Source: Myxococcales bacterium (GTDB taxonomy: Bacteria > Lernaellota > Lernaellaia > Lernaellales > Lernaellaceae). From it: a stretch of 64,000 nt of DNA. Below, piece by piece: positions 37,203-46,215 of this stretch; the stretch's first letter is position 1; the number at the start of each line of letters is the position of its first letter. The notes under the pieces were generated by a model. That model worked only from the letters and a program-made list of their open reading frames with translations. It was not told the origin of the DNA and did no database searches. Position numbers and translations under genes: made by a program. The stretch covers positions 36,043 through 100,042 of the forward strand of contig JAAYVF010000007.1 of NCBI GenBank assembly GCA_012517325.1. Direction: 5' to 3'.

Positions 37203-38099
37203 TCAACTTCTTCGGACCGCCAACTCGGCGTGGGCGACGCGATAGAAGGAGAAGCCGCGCATCCGCCGCCCCGCCTCGCCCCAATAACGGGCGCGATAAT
37301 CGTCGGCGCCCGCATCCGCGAGCAGCCGAAATCCGCGTTCGGCCAAAAACGCCGGCATTTTTTCCGGAACCATCCCCCAGACCCAAGGTTCGCCATCGCC
37401 CGCGACCTGCTCCTTCGAAATGTGCGCGCCTTCGAACGGCACGGAACCGTCGAGCAGGCCGCCGTGAAGGTAGGTAAACACCAGGCGGCTGCCGGGTTCG
37501 CAGACCGCGGCCAGGGTGCGCAGCGTCGCATCCACGCCGGCTTCGCCCAGGTAATGCGTCACCCCCTCCCACAAGACGAACGAAGGCTTGCCCGGCGTCA
37601 GGCCGGCGGTTTGCAACACTTCGCGCAAATCCTGCCGCTTCAAATCGGCCTCATGAAAGGTCACCGTGGCCGGGACCGCTTGCCCGATCCGCGCCAATCG
37701 CTCCCGCTTCAGCGCCTGGGTGGCGGGATGATCCACCTCGACGACCCGGCAAGCGGCGAGTTCCGCCAGGCGAAAGGCCCGGCAGTCGAAGCCGGCGCCG
37801 AGGATGATCACCTGCCGGATTCCTTCGCCGACCGCGGCGCGCAACAGATCGTCGATCAACCGGGTGCGCGCGATGCCCGAGGTCATCGCTCCGGGCCAGC
37901 GCCGATCGACGTACGCGCGCACCACCGGCCCGGCCAACGGCAGCCCGGAAAATCGGACGATCCGCTGCAACTTCGCCGACAGGAAGAGGATCGCGTAGGA
38001 ATCGTCGAACAGCCGGACCGCGGCCGGACGCCGGATCGCTTCCAGGGCGCGGAAGGCCGCGGCGTACTCGGCGGTGTGACTGGCTTGATTATCCAGCAT
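37203..38099 (-). CDS. SAM-dependent methyltransferase, leucine carboxyl methyltransferase type
   Basis: 298 residues from the ATG at 38099, eight bases after GGGGAGG; an in-frame GTG at 38108 overlaps that site and is unlikely. The SAM-binding motif is VIILGAGFDCRAFRLAEL, followed by RVVEVDHPATQALKRERL, and WEGVTHYLGEAGVDATLRTL matches the PF04072/TIGR00027 group of putative O-methyltransferases. The N-terminal FDDSYAILFLSAKLQRIV and RRWPGAMTSGIARTRLIDDL also fit. Substrates in this group are mostly unknown. It diverges from the tetR gene, which could therefore regulate it, but there is no direct sign of that. Confidence 0.85.
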   Translation of the reverse strand: MLDNQASHTAEYAAAFRALEAIRRPAAVRLFDDSYAILFLSAKLQRIVRFSGLPLAGPVVRAYVDRRWPGAMTSGIARTRLIDDLLRAAVGEGIRQVIILGAGFDCRAFRLAELAACRVVEVDHPATQALKRERLARIGQAVPATVTFHEADLKRQDLREVLQTAGLTPGKPSFVLWEGVTHYLGEAGVDATLRTLAAVCEPGSRLVFTYLHGGLLDGSVPFEGAHISKEQVAGDGEPWVWGMVPEKMPAFLAERGFRLLADAGADDYRARYWGEAGRRMRGFSFYRVAHAELAVRRS

Positions 38100-38213
38100 C
38101 CCTTCCACCTCCCCGCAGTGTTGGCGTTCAGCGGCAGCTTAGCACACCCGGCGAAACAACCGTCAAGCATCCGGCGGGCGAGTCCGGCGTCGGCGAAAGG
38201 CCGCCGCCTTCGG

Positions 38214-38242
38214 TTGACAAGGCTCTCCGGATCGAGGATTAT
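38214..38242 (+). promoter_or_regulatory. Promoter of the tetR-glycyl radical enzyme operon
   Basis: TTGACA (38214-38219), 17 bases, GATTAT (38237-38242), 43 bases before the tetR start. A perfect -35 with a four-of-six -10. No clear palindrome of TetR type was found next to it. Confidence 0.55.
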
Positions 38243-38284
38243 TGATTGGGCGGCCGGTTAATTTCATCCCCGAGGAACGACATC

Positions 38285-38902
38285 ATGAACACCAAGGAAA
38301 AGATTCTGCTCACGGCGGACGAACTGTTTGCGCGCGTCGGTTACGATGCGACTTCCACGCGCGAGATCGCCGAACAGAGCGGCGTCAACAAGGCGTTGAT
38401 TCACTATCATTTCAAAAACAAGGAAGCGTTGCTCGGCAGCGTGCTGGAGATGTACTACACGCGGCTCGGCGCCATGTTGGCGCAAACGATTGGCGTTTCG
38501 GGGACCTTCCGCGAAAAAATGACGGCGCTGGTCTCGGCCTACCTGGAGTTCCTCAACCAGAACCGCAATTTCAGCCGCATCGTCCAGCATGAAATGTCCG
38601 GCGGCGCCAACCTCGGCCTGATCCGCGACCGCATGCGGCCGTTTTTCCGCCTGGGCCGCCGCATGCTGGAGGCCGAATATCCGGCCACGCGCCAGGGGCC
38701 GCTGGCTGCCGAGCAATTGCTGCTCAGCTTCTTCGGCCTGATCGTCAGCTATTTTTCCTACGCCGAGGTCGTCGGCGACCTGCTGGGCAAAGATCCGTTG
38801 TCGCCGGCCGCATTGCGACGCCGGCGCGAGCATGTGCTGGCCGTCATGAACACTTTGATCGCCGCCGTCGAGGCGTCGAAACATGAGGAACGTGGTGGCT
38901 GA
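38285..38902 (+). CDS. TetR-family transcriptional regulator
   Basis: 205 residues from the ATG at 38285 behind GAGG; the upstream in-frame start at 38246 is less likely. The N-terminal helix-turn-helix is typical: KEKILLTADELFARVGYDAT, STREIAEQSGVNKALIHYHF, then KNKEALLGSVL. The C-terminal ligand domain has a bulky helical pattern (QLLLSFFGLIVSYFSYAEVV). Its end overlaps the glycyl radical enzyme start by 20 bases, so it probably controls its own operon in answer to a substrate or intermediate, an inference from position. Confidence 0.9.
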   Translation: MNTKEKILLTADELFARVGYDATSTREIAEQSGVNKALIHYHFKNKEALLGSVLEMYYTRLGAMLAQTIGVSGTFREKMTALVSAYLEFLNQNRNFSRIVQHEMSGGANLGLIRDRMRPFFRLGRRMLEAEYPATRQGPLAAEQLLLSFFGLIVSYFSYAEVVGDLLGKDPLSPAALRRRREHVLAVMNTLIAAVEASKHEERGG

Positions 38903-41486
38903 TCCAAGTCGATCCCCGGTCGCATGCGACGCCGATCCCGGCGATCGCCTCGCGCGGTTGCGGCTTCGCTACCAGACGGAAACGCCGGTCATTTCCATCG
39001 AGCGGGCCCGCTATTACACCGCCAGTTGGTTCGCCCCCGAAAACCAGGCCAAACCGTTGCCGATCCGCGTCGCGCTGGCGATGCTCCACGTCTACCGCCA
39101 CTTGAATCTGTACATCGACGCCGACGACCGGATCGCCGGTCATTGGACCGAAAATTTCCTGGGCGTGCCGATTCCGATCGAGCGCGGCGAGTACAACCGC
39201 GTCCTGGCCGCCGAACTGACCACCGCCACCCTCGCGGCCTTCCGGGCGAAGAGCGCGACCAAGGGCATCGCCTATCTCGCCCGCCGCCGGTCCTGGCGCG
39301 AGTTTCTGCACAACCAACGAATCACCCGCGCCGCCGGCACGCCGCCCTTGAACCTGAGCCTCAAAACGATGGCCGAGCGCGAGATCAATCCTTACACGAT
39401 CGATCCGGCCGACCGCGAGATTTTGCTGAAGCAATTGCTGCCGGCCTGGGAAGGCCGGACGTTGGCCGATCATCTCGAAACCGCGCTGGCCGCGGCGGGA
39501 CTGTATTCCGGCGAAATGCACGATTTCGTCACCGCGATGCCGGGCAGCACGTCGCGGCAGGTGCTCTGGCTGTCGACCTGCGCGACGGTCGCCACGATTC
39601 AAGGGCACGTGGTGCTGGATTACGACCGTGTGTTGCACCACGGGTTGTGTGGCCTTCGCGACGAGGTCGCCCGGCGCCTGGCGGCCGCCGACGATGACGA
39701 GCAGCGGGATTTTCTGACCGCGGCCCAACTGGCCTTGGAGGGCGTCACGCTCTTCGCGCAGCGGTTGGCGGCGCGCCTCGAACAAGCGGCGAAGGCGGCG
39801 GCCGATCCCGGGCGGCAAACCGAACTGGCGGAGCTGGCGCGCCTCTGCGCCCGCGTTCCCGAGCATCCGGCGCGCACCTTTCGCGAGGCGGTGCAGTCCT
39901 TGTGGACGATCAAGACGGCCGTCGAGATCGCCCAGCCGATCAACCTGCATTGTTTCGGGCGGCTGGATCAGTCGCTGCAACCGTATTATCACCGCGATCG
40001 TCGCGCCGGGCGCCTGACGCGCGACGAAGCGGTCGAGTTGCTGGCGGAACTACAGCTCAAGATCATGGCGCAGAACATCCGCCCCGAGAGCAATATCCTC
40101 GGCAATTTTTACCAGCGCTACCTCGGCTCGGCGCCGGTGACCGTCGGCGGCAAACGCCGGGACGGCCGCGACGGCACCAACGACACGACCTACCTGTTCA
40201 TCGAGGCGGCCCGCCGTTCGAAGGCGGTGACGAACCTTTCGATCCGCGTCCACCCGGGCACGCCGGACGAATTGTTCCAGGCCGCCGCCGCGGGCCTTGC
40301 CGACGGTACGTCGTCCTTCTCGTTCTTCAACGACGAAGTGATGATCCCGGCGATGCGACAACGCGGCTTCGCCCTTCGCGACGCGCGCGATTACGCCATC
40401 ATGGGCTGCGTCGAGGCGACCTGCCCGGGCAAGACCGGCAGCATGAGCGCCAACGGCCTGCAATTGTGCCGCCTATTGGACATCACGTTGCGCAACGGCG
40501 ATTCCAAAATCCTCGCCGGCACGATCCACGGCGACGGACTGCCGACCGGCGGCGCCGGCCGCTTCGCCGACTTCGACGAACTGCTCGCCGCGTTCCTGCG
40601 GCAAGGCCGCTACTTCATCGAAAAAATCGCCGTCGGGTCGAACCTTCGCGATCGGCTGCACGCCGAGCGGCTGCCGGCGCCGTTGATTTCGGTTTTCATC
40701 GACGGTTGCGTGGAATCGGGAAAGGACGTCACCCGCGGCGGCGCGCGCTACGATTTGAGCGGGATCTCGATGATCAATTCGATCGCCAATCTGGTCGATT
40801 CGCTGTACGTCATAAAAAAATTGGTTTTCGAGCGGCGCCGGCTGTCCCTGCCCGAACTCGTCGCGGCGGTGGACGACAATTTTCAAGGGCACGAGGCGTT
40901 GGCGGCCGAGATCGCCGCGCTGCCCGGCATGTGGGGCAACGGCGATCCCGAAACCGACGAACTGGCCCGCTACGTGATGGCCGGCCTGTTCGCCGAAACC
41001 TACCACCACCGGTCGTTTAAAAACGCGCCTTTCGTGGTCTATCTGATCAGCATGATCACCCACACCGTCGAGGGCCGCCTTTCACCGGCCACGCCCGACG
41101 GACGTCGCGCCGCCACTCCCTTCGCGGCCAGCGCCAATCCGTACAACGTCGAGCACGCGGGCATCACCGGCGTTTTGCGCTCGGTGGCGTCGCTGCCTTA
41201 CCGCGATGTGCTCGGGGCGGCGGTCAACGTGAAATTCCACCCCAGCGCCATCGGTAAAAATCGCCTCACGCGGGATAAATGGATCCATTTGATCCGCGCC
41301 TACTTCGGCCTCGGCGGTCTGCAGATCCAGCCGACGGTCGCCGACGCGGCGATGCTGCGCGACGCGCAAATCCATCCGGAAAATCACCGCGACCTGATCG
41401 TCAAGGTCGGCGGTTACAGCACCTATTTCGTCGACCTGGGACGGGAGATCCAAGCCGAGGTGATCGCCCGGACCCAGCACGACTGA
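38883..41486 (+). CDS. Glycyl radical enzyme, eliminase/dehydratase-like
   Basis: 867 residues. Oxygen-sensitive enzyme that uses a backbone glycyl radical to make a thiyl radical on an active Cys. Cys509 sits in DYAIMGCVEATCPGK; the Glu two residues later is the acid/base seen in diol dehydratase, choline lyase and hydroxyproline dehydratase types, not in pyruvate formate-lyase. The glycyl loop is VKVGGYSTYFVDLGREIQ with Gly844 as radical site. Neither the Cys-site context (ATCPGKTGSMSANG) nor the length matches one well-known substrate class, so the substrate is open. A radical SAM activating enzyme is required but none adjoins. Five downstream genes point to degradation of a carbonyl or CoA-linked compound. 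Confidence 0.87.
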   Translation: MRNVVADPSRSPVACDADPGDRLARLRLRYQTETPVISIERARYYTASWFAPENQAKPLPIRVALAMLHVYRHLNLYIDADDRIAGHWTENFLGVPIPIERGEYNRVLAAELTTATLAAFRAKSATKGIAYLARRRSWREFLHNQRITRAAGTPPLNLSLKTMAEREINPYTIDPADREILLKQLLPAWEGRTLADHLETALAAAGLYSGEMHDFVTAMPGSTSRQVLWLSTCATVATIQGHVVLDYDRVLHHGLCGLRDEVARRLAAADDDEQRDFLTAAQLALEGVTLFAQRLAARLEQAAKAAADPGRQTELAELARLCARVPEHPARTFREAVQSLWTIKTAVEIAQPINLHCFGRLDQSLQPYYHRDRRAGRLTRDEAVELLAELQLKIMAQNIRPESNILGNFYQRYLGSAPVTVGGKRRDGRDGTNDTTYLFIEAARRSKAVTNLSIRVHPGTPDELFQAAAAGLADGTSSFSFFNDEVMIPAMRQRGFALRDARDYAIMGCVEATCPGKTGSMSANGLQLCRLLDITLRNGDSKILAGTIHGDGLPTGGAGRFADFDELLAAFLRQGRYFIEKIAVGSNLRDRLHAERLPAPLISVFIDGCVESGKDVTRGGARYDLSGISMINSIANLVDSLYVIKKLVFERRRLSLPELVAAVDDNFQGHEALAAEIAALPGMWGNGDPETDELARYVMAGLFAETYHHRSFKNAPFVVYLISMITHTVEGRLSPATPDGRRAATPFAASANPYNVEHAGITGVLRSVASLPYRDVLGAAVNVKFHPSAIGKNRLTRDKWIHLIRAYFGLGGLQIQPTVADAAMLRDAQIHPENHRDLIVKVGGYSTYFVDLGREIQAEVIARTQHD

Positions 41487-41505
41487 CCGCCGCGGAGCGA
41501 CAACG

Positions 41506-42501
41506 ATGAAAGTTCTGGTCACCGGCGCCGACGGCATGCTCGGCAGCTACCTGGTCCGCGAACTGCTGGCGCGGCGCCATGCCGTGCGTGCCTTCGTGCA
41601 GCCGGGCAGCGCCTCGCCGACCCTCGACGGATTGCCGCTCGAACGGGTCGCCGGCGATTTGCGCGCCGACCGGGATGTCGACGGCGCGGTCGCCGGCTGC
41701 GATGCCGTTTGCCATTGCGCCGCGGTGATCGACCTCAACGCCGCGCCGGCGCTGATCCGCGAGGTCAACCTCGAAGGGACCCGACGACTGGTCAGGGCCG
41801 CCCGGACCAACCGGGTGCGCCGTTTCGTTTTCGTCAGTTCCGCCAGCGCCTTCCAATTCGGCACCCCCGACGATCCCGCCGAAACCTGCGGCGACTTCCC
41901 GGAAGTTTATCGGGGCGTCGCGTACGCCGAATCCAAGCGGGCCGCAACCGACCTGGTGCGGGCCGCCGTCCGCGAACACGGCCTGAACGCCGTCGTCGTG
42001 GCGCCGACCTTCATGATCGGCGGATTCAACTGCCGCCCCGGATCGAGCGACCTGTTGCGCGCCTTTGCCGCGGGGCGGCTGCGCGTCTCCTCGCCCGGCG
42101 GCCGGAATTTCGTTTTCGCCGGCGACGCGGCGGTCGCGACCGCCAACGCGCTGCAACAAGGCGAGATCGGCGAAGCCTATCTGCTGGCCGGGGAAAACCT
42201 CACCTATACGCAATTTCTGACCCTCGCCGCGGTCCCGGCGCGCCGGCGTCCCCCGCTGTTCACCCTGCCCGGCGCCCTGGTGCTCGCGGCGGGAACCGTT
42301 TGCACCTGGAGCGAAAAAATCACCGGCCGAAAATTGAAGCTCAACGCCCAACTGGCGCGCTTGTCGCTGTCGTTTCCGTGTTACCGCGCCACCCGCGCGA
42401 TCCGCGACCTCGATCTGCCGCAAACGCCGATCCGCGCGGCGATCGAGGAATCGTTGGCGGGCCTGCGCGCCTACGGCTTGTTGCCGGGAGAAAAACCATG
42501 A
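41506..42501 (+). CDS. NAD-dependent epimerase/dehydratase (extended SDR)
   Basis: 331 residues. The dinucleotide loop KVLVTGADGMLGSYLVREL and the active YAESKRAATDLVRAA (Tyr-x3-Lys) define an extended short-chain dehydrogenase. DLRADRDVDGAVAGCDAVCH and VFVSSASAFQFG fit relatives acting on sugar nucleotides, dihydroflavonols or 3-beta-hydroxysteroids. It starts 19 bases after the glycyl radical enzyme, and its stop overlaps the next start (ATGA). In this operon a hydroxyl-to-ketone oxidation is more likely than sugar epimerisation, by context only. Confidence 0.85.
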   Translation: MKVLVTGADGMLGSYLVRELLARRHAVRAFVQPGSASPTLDGLPLERVAGDLRADRDVDGAVAGCDAVCHCAAVIDLNAAPALIREVNLEGTRRLVRAARTNRVRRFVFVSSASAFQFGTPDDPAETCGDFPEVYRGVAYAESKRAATDLVRAAVREHGLNAVVVAPTFMIGGFNCRPGSSDLLRAFAAGRLRVSSPGGRNFVFAGDAAVATANALQQGEIGEAYLLAGENLTYTQFLTLAAVPARRRPPLFTLPGALVLAAGTVCTWSEKITGRKLKLNAQLARLSLSFPCYRATRAIRDLDLPQTPIRAAIEESLAGLRAYGLLPGEKP

Positions 42502-43307
42502 CCCGTTTCCGCAACCAAGTGGCCCTGATCACCGGCGGCAGCCGGGGAGTGGGTCTGGCCACCGCTCGCGCCCTGCTGGCGCGCGGCGCGAAGGTCGTCA
42601 TCACCGCACGGGGCGAAGAGCGCCTGCGGCGTTCGCACCGCGAATTGGCCACGCTCGGCGAAGTGGCCTCGTGCGCCGGCGATATCGCCGACTGGAACGA
42701 CGCCGGCCGGATGGTGGAAACGGTGCTGGCGAACTTCGGCCGGCTCGACATCCTGATCAACAACGCCGGGGTCTCGATGCGCGGCGACCTGGTCGATCTG
42801 GCGCCCGCGGTCTGCCGCCGGGTCGTGGACACGAACCTGCTGGGCAGCATCTACGTGACCCGCGCCGCTTTGGCGCACCTGGTCGAATCGCGCGGCCAGG
42901 TCGTTTTCATCTCGAGCATCGCGGGGCTGTTCGGCTTGCCGGGCGCCTCCGTCTACAGCGCGACCAAGGCGGCGCTCACGGCGTTCGCCGAATCGTTGCG
43001 CCTGGAACTGGCCGGCGCCGGCGTGCACGCGGGCGTCGTGTATCTCGGCTACACCGAGCACGACCCGGAGAAGCGCATTCTGGCGGCCGACGGGTCGCCG
43101 GTGCCGCCCGACCGGCCCGCGCACCACAGCCAGGCCCACGCCGCCGAGTTGATCCTGAAAATGATCGAAAAACGCCGCAATCGGCTGATCATGACGCCCG
43201 TCGGCGCGCTCGGCTATTTGGCGCATCGCCTGTCGCCCGACGCGGTGGAATCGGCGATTCGGCTGGCCAAGGACGGCGATTGGGAAATTTACCGGCGGTT
43301 TTCTTGA
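42498..43307 (+). CDS. Short-chain dehydrogenase/reductase
   Basis: 269 residues from the ATG at 42498, which overlaps the upstream stop by four bases and has GGGAG before it; the longer open frame upstream is out of frame with the previous gene and not coding. Classical SDR motifs: ALITGGSRGVGLATARAL, LINNAGVSMRGDL, VFISSIAGLFG with the catalytic Ser, and VYSATKAALTAF (Tyr-x3-Lys). It would interconvert an alcohol and a ketone using NAD(P). It is the third enzyme in the TetR-led operon. Confidence 0.9.
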   Translation: MTRFRNQVALITGGSRGVGLATARALLARGAKVVITARGEERLRRSHRELATLGEVASCAGDIADWNDAGRMVETVLANFGRLDILINNAGVSMRGDLVDLAPAVCRRVVDTNLLGSIYVTRAALAHLVESRGQVVFISSIAGLFGLPGASVYSATKAALTAFAESLRLELAGAGVHAGVVYLGYTEHDPEKRILAADGSPVPPDRPAHHSQAHAAELILKMIEKRRNRLIMTPVGALGYLAHRLSPDAVESAIRLAKDGDWEIYRRFS

Positions 43308-43335
43308 TCCGCTCACGATCCGGGAGGGAAAATTC

Positions 43336-44100
43336 ATGAGCTTTGTCAAAACGCAAGCGGAACTCGATCGCTACTACGGCCTCGGCGTCCGGCGCTTTAC
43401 CGGCGCCCAAATGATGGGAGTGATGTTTCAGACCCGGCCCGAAATCGTCGTCGGGTTGCTGCCCCCGCCGCTGGCGCCGACCGATTCGCCCGACGGGCTG
43501 ATCTTCATCGCCCAGTACCCCGAAACGAACCTCGGGCCGGGCTATCGCGAGGCCGCGCTCTACCTCAAGTGCCAGTATCGCGGCGAGGCGGGCACCTACT
43601 GCCTGTCGATGCCGATCACCGCCGAGGCGCGGATGCACAACGGCCGCGACATTTTCGGCCTGCCGAAAAAATTGGCCGACATTCACTTCGCGCGCGAAGG
43701 CGACCAGGTGCACGGCTACGTCGAGCGGGCCGGCGTGCGGTTCGTGGAAATCAGCCTCAAGCTGCTGGGCAATCTGCCCAACGCGCCCGAAACCGGGCCG
43801 ACCTTTTTGTTCAAGGCGATGCCGCGGATCGATTTGCAGCCGGGTTTCGACGGGCCGGTGTTTCTGGCCAAACAGCGCACGCTCGTCGCGGCCCGGCAAT
43901 TCGAAATCGGCGTCCCGGAGATCGTCCTGCGGCCGTCGCCGACCGATCCGTGGGCGGAGGTGGAAATCGTCACGATCATGGCCGGTTTCTGCATGGTCGC
44001 GGACAACACGATGTTGCCGGGGGAGATTCTCGGCGAAGTCGATGCCGCCGCCTTTCTGCCCCACTATTTCAAAATGACCGACTTCGCGACCGGCGACTGA
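43336..44100 (+). CDS. Acetoacetate-decarboxylase-family protein
   Basis: 254 residues with the ribosome site GGGAGG. The active region GRDIFGLPKKLADIHF keeps the two lysines (Lys111 and Lys112) of the family; in acetoacetate decarboxylase the first forms a Schiff base with the beta-keto acid and the second lowers its pKa. The middle part LYLKCQYRGEAGTYCLSMPI and the end AGFCMVADNTMLPGEIL also fit PF06314. The Glu that usually stands before this motif (GRE) is Asp here. It may decarboxylate a beta-keto acid or act as a Schiff-base aldolase or hydratase, as relatives do. Confidence 0.83.
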   Translation: MSFVKTQAELDRYYGLGVRRFTGAQMMGVMFQTRPEIVVGLLPPPLAPTDSPDGLIFIAQYPETNLGPGYREAALYLKCQYRGEAGTYCLSMPITAEARMHNGRDIFGLPKKLADIHFAREGDQVHGYVERAGVRFVEISLKLLGNLPNAPETGPTFLFKAMPRIDLQPGFDGPVFLAKQRTLVAARQFEIGVPEIVLRPSPTDPWAEVEIVTIMAGFCMVADNTMLPGEILGEVDAAAFLPHYFKMTDFATGD

Positions 44101-44114
44101 AAAAGGAGCAGCCG

Positions 44115-45317
44115 ATGATTGATTTCACGCCCGACCCCATGCAGCAACAGTTGATCGAAACCGCCCGGAAATTCGGCCGCGACCACGTCGCCCCGGCCGA
44201 GATCGCGCTGGACAAGATCGGCGACCCGAAGGAGACGTTCGCGGCGGACGCCTACTGGAGCGTGTTGGCGCAGGCCTGCGAACTCGGCTTTCACAAAATG
44301 GGCATCATGGAGGAATACGGCGGCCTCGGGCTCGACGCGCAGTCGATCGGCCTGGTGTGGGAGGAACTGGCGTTTCACGGCGCCGGGTTCACCGCGTCGC
44401 TGATCGCCAGTTCGGTGGCGCAGCAATTGATCACGGTGATGGCCTCGCACAACAAGGAATTGATCGACCAATATGTACTGCCTTTCTGCGCCGACCGGAC
44501 CGGCCGCAAATTCAGCGCCTGGGGCAGCAGCGAGCCGAACGTCGGCTCGGACGGCAAGAACTACTACGACCCCAACGTCCGCCATCACACGACCGCGGTC
44601 AAAAAGGACGGCGGTTGGTCGATCAGCGGCACCAAGTCCGATTTCGTCTCCAACGCGGGCATCGCCGACGTGTTCGTCATTTTCGCCAACGTCGACCCGG
44701 CGCTGGGCATTCGCGGCTCGGGCGCGTTCATCGTGCCGGCCGACGCGCCGGGCGTGCAGCGCGGCCTGCCGATCGACAAGCTCGGCCTGCGCGTCCTCAA
44801 CCAGGCGGCGCTCTACTTCGAGGACGTCTGGATTCCGGAAGGCAACATGATCTTCCCGCCGGGCGAAGGCTTCCCGATGCTGCACCAGATGATCATCACC
44901 GTCGGCAGCCTGGCGGTCGGCTACCTGGCCGTCGGCCTGATGCGCGCCGCGTACCAGGAGGCGCTGGAGTATTCGAAAGTGCGCGTCCAGTGGGGCAAGC
45001 CGATCTTCGAGCACCAATTGGTCGCTCGGAAACTGTTCGAATGCTACCAGACGATCGAGGCGGCGCGCGCCCTCTTGTGGAAAGCCAGTTGGCTGGCCCG
45101 GACCCGTTTTCCGGGCGATCTGAAAGCCTCGCTGGCCGGCCGGATCTTCGCGACCGACAACGCGATCCGGCACACCGCCGAGATGGTGCAGGTGCTGGGC
45201 GGTTACGGCATCTCGAAGGAGTACAAGCTGGAAAAATACCTGCGCGACGCGAAGCTGCTCCAGATCATGGACGGCACGAACGAAACCCTGATGATGAAGG
45301 CGGCCGCGCAACTCTGA
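44115..45317 (+). CDS. Acyl-CoA dehydrogenase family protein with Asp at the usual catalytic Glu
   Basis: 400 residues from the ATG at 44115, seven bases after AAGGAG. FAD enzyme of the acyl-CoA dehydrogenase fold: MEEYGGLGLDAQSIGLVWEE, FSAWGSSEPNVGSDGKN, ISGTKSDFVSNAGIADVFVI, YSKVRVQWGKPIFEHQLV and QVLGGYGISKEYKLEKYLRD. In medium- and short-chain enzymes the catalytic base is the Glu of YEGT; here that site reads IMDGTNE, so Asp386 takes its place. A changed base is reported for some cyclic acyl-CoA dehydrogenases, and other members use a Glu elsewhere, so activity is not excluded. No ETF genes adjoin. Confidence 0.88.
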   Translation: MIDFTPDPMQQQLIETARKFGRDHVAPAEIALDKIGDPKETFAADAYWSVLAQACELGFHKMGIMEEYGGLGLDAQSIGLVWEELAFHGAGFTASLIASSVAQQLITVMASHNKELIDQYVLPFCADRTGRKFSAWGSSEPNVGSDGKNYYDPNVRHHTTAVKKDGGWSISGTKSDFVSNAGIADVFVIFANVDPALGIRGSGAFIVPADAPGVQRGLPIDKLGLRVLNQAALYFEDVWIPEGNMIFPPGEGFPMLHQMIITVGSLAVGYLAVGLMRAAYQEALEYSKVRVQWGKPIFEHQLVARKLFECYQTIEAARALLWKASWLARTRFPGDLKASLAGRIFATDNAIRHTAEMVQVLGGYGISKEYKLEKYLRDAKLLQIMDGTNETLMMKAAAQL

Positions 45318-45348
45318 GCGGCCGGCCGCGCGGCGAAGGAAACCATTC

Positions 45349-46215
45349 ATGGACCTGATGGTGCTGCTGGGCTTTGGCGCGGGCATGATCGGCGCCCTGC
45401 TGCTCAACGTGGGCAAAGGCGTCCAGAAGCAGAAGGTCCGGGTGTTTCTGCAGGGCCGGCGGATGTTCGCGCCGCCGCATCGGCGCGACCTGGGCATCTG
45501 GCTGATCGGCCTGGCGATGACCGGCAGCGCGATGTTCTTCTTTCCGGTCGGCGTGGCGCTCTCCAACCGCCCTTCGGTGATTTCCGCGATGACCGGCATC
45601 GGCCTGATCGGCCTGCTGGTCTATGCCGTCGCGGCGATCGGCGAAAAAATCGGCCGGGCCGACGCGCTCGGCGTCGCTTTGATCGTGATCGGCACCTCGG
45701 CGCTCGGCTACGTCGGCTCGTCCCGCGAAGCCGTCGACCGCCGCTTTCACGACCCGACCCTCTGGCTGGTCCTCGGATCGATCCTGCTGGTACTGATCGC
45801 GCTCTGCGCCGGCGCCTGGCGCCGCCGCTGGCAACGCCTGCACGGCATCGCCTTCGGCGCGCTGGCCGGGCTTTTGATCGGCGGGGGCATTTTTCTGGCG
45901 CATGCCGCCCGCGTCCGCGCCGGGATCTCCTTCGGCGATCAACTGCGGACGCCCTACCTGTACGTCGCGTTCGTTTTCGCGTTGGCGGCGACGCTGGCGT
46001 CGCAACTGGGCTTCCTGCGCGGCCGGGCGCTGGAGGTGGTTCCCGCGGTCAATTCGGCGACCATGCTCGTTCCGCTGGGGTTGGAAATCGCGGTGTACGG
46101 CGCGCGGCCCGATCCGCTCGAACTGGCGTTGACCGGAGTGATTCTGATCGGCGTTTTGCTGCTTTCGCTGGGCGCGGCGGCGGCGAATTTCCGAGCGCCG
46201 GCGGCGAGCGGCTAA
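45349..46215 (+). CDS. Multi-pass membrane protein, DMT/NIPA-like
   Basis: 288 residues with about nine hydrophobic helices. The opening MDLMVLLGFGAGMIGALLLN and GKGVQKQKV, the second repeat starting SNRPSVISAMTGIGLIGLLV, and NSATMLVPLGLEIAV resemble the drug/metabolite transporter superfamily and the magnesium-transporter-like NIPA group. The start follows AAGGAAACC, 31 bases after the dehydrogenase, so it closes the operon. It may bring in the operon's substrate or export a product (inference from position). Its stop overlaps the opposite TauE-like gene by four bases. Confidence 0.75.
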   Translation: MDLMVLLGFGAGMIGALLLNVGKGVQKQKVRVFLQGRRMFAPPHRRDLGIWLIGLAMTGSAMFFFPVGVALSNRPSVISAMTGIGLIGLLVYAVAAIGEKIGRADALGVALIVIGTSALGYVGSSREAVDRRFHDPTLWLVLGSILLVLIALCAGAWRRRWQRLHGIAFGALAGLLIGGGIFLAHAARVRAGISFGDQLRTPYLYVAFVFALAATLASQLGFLRGRALEVVPAVNSATMLVPLGLEIAVYGARPDPLELALTGVILIGVLLLSLGAAAANFRAPAASG

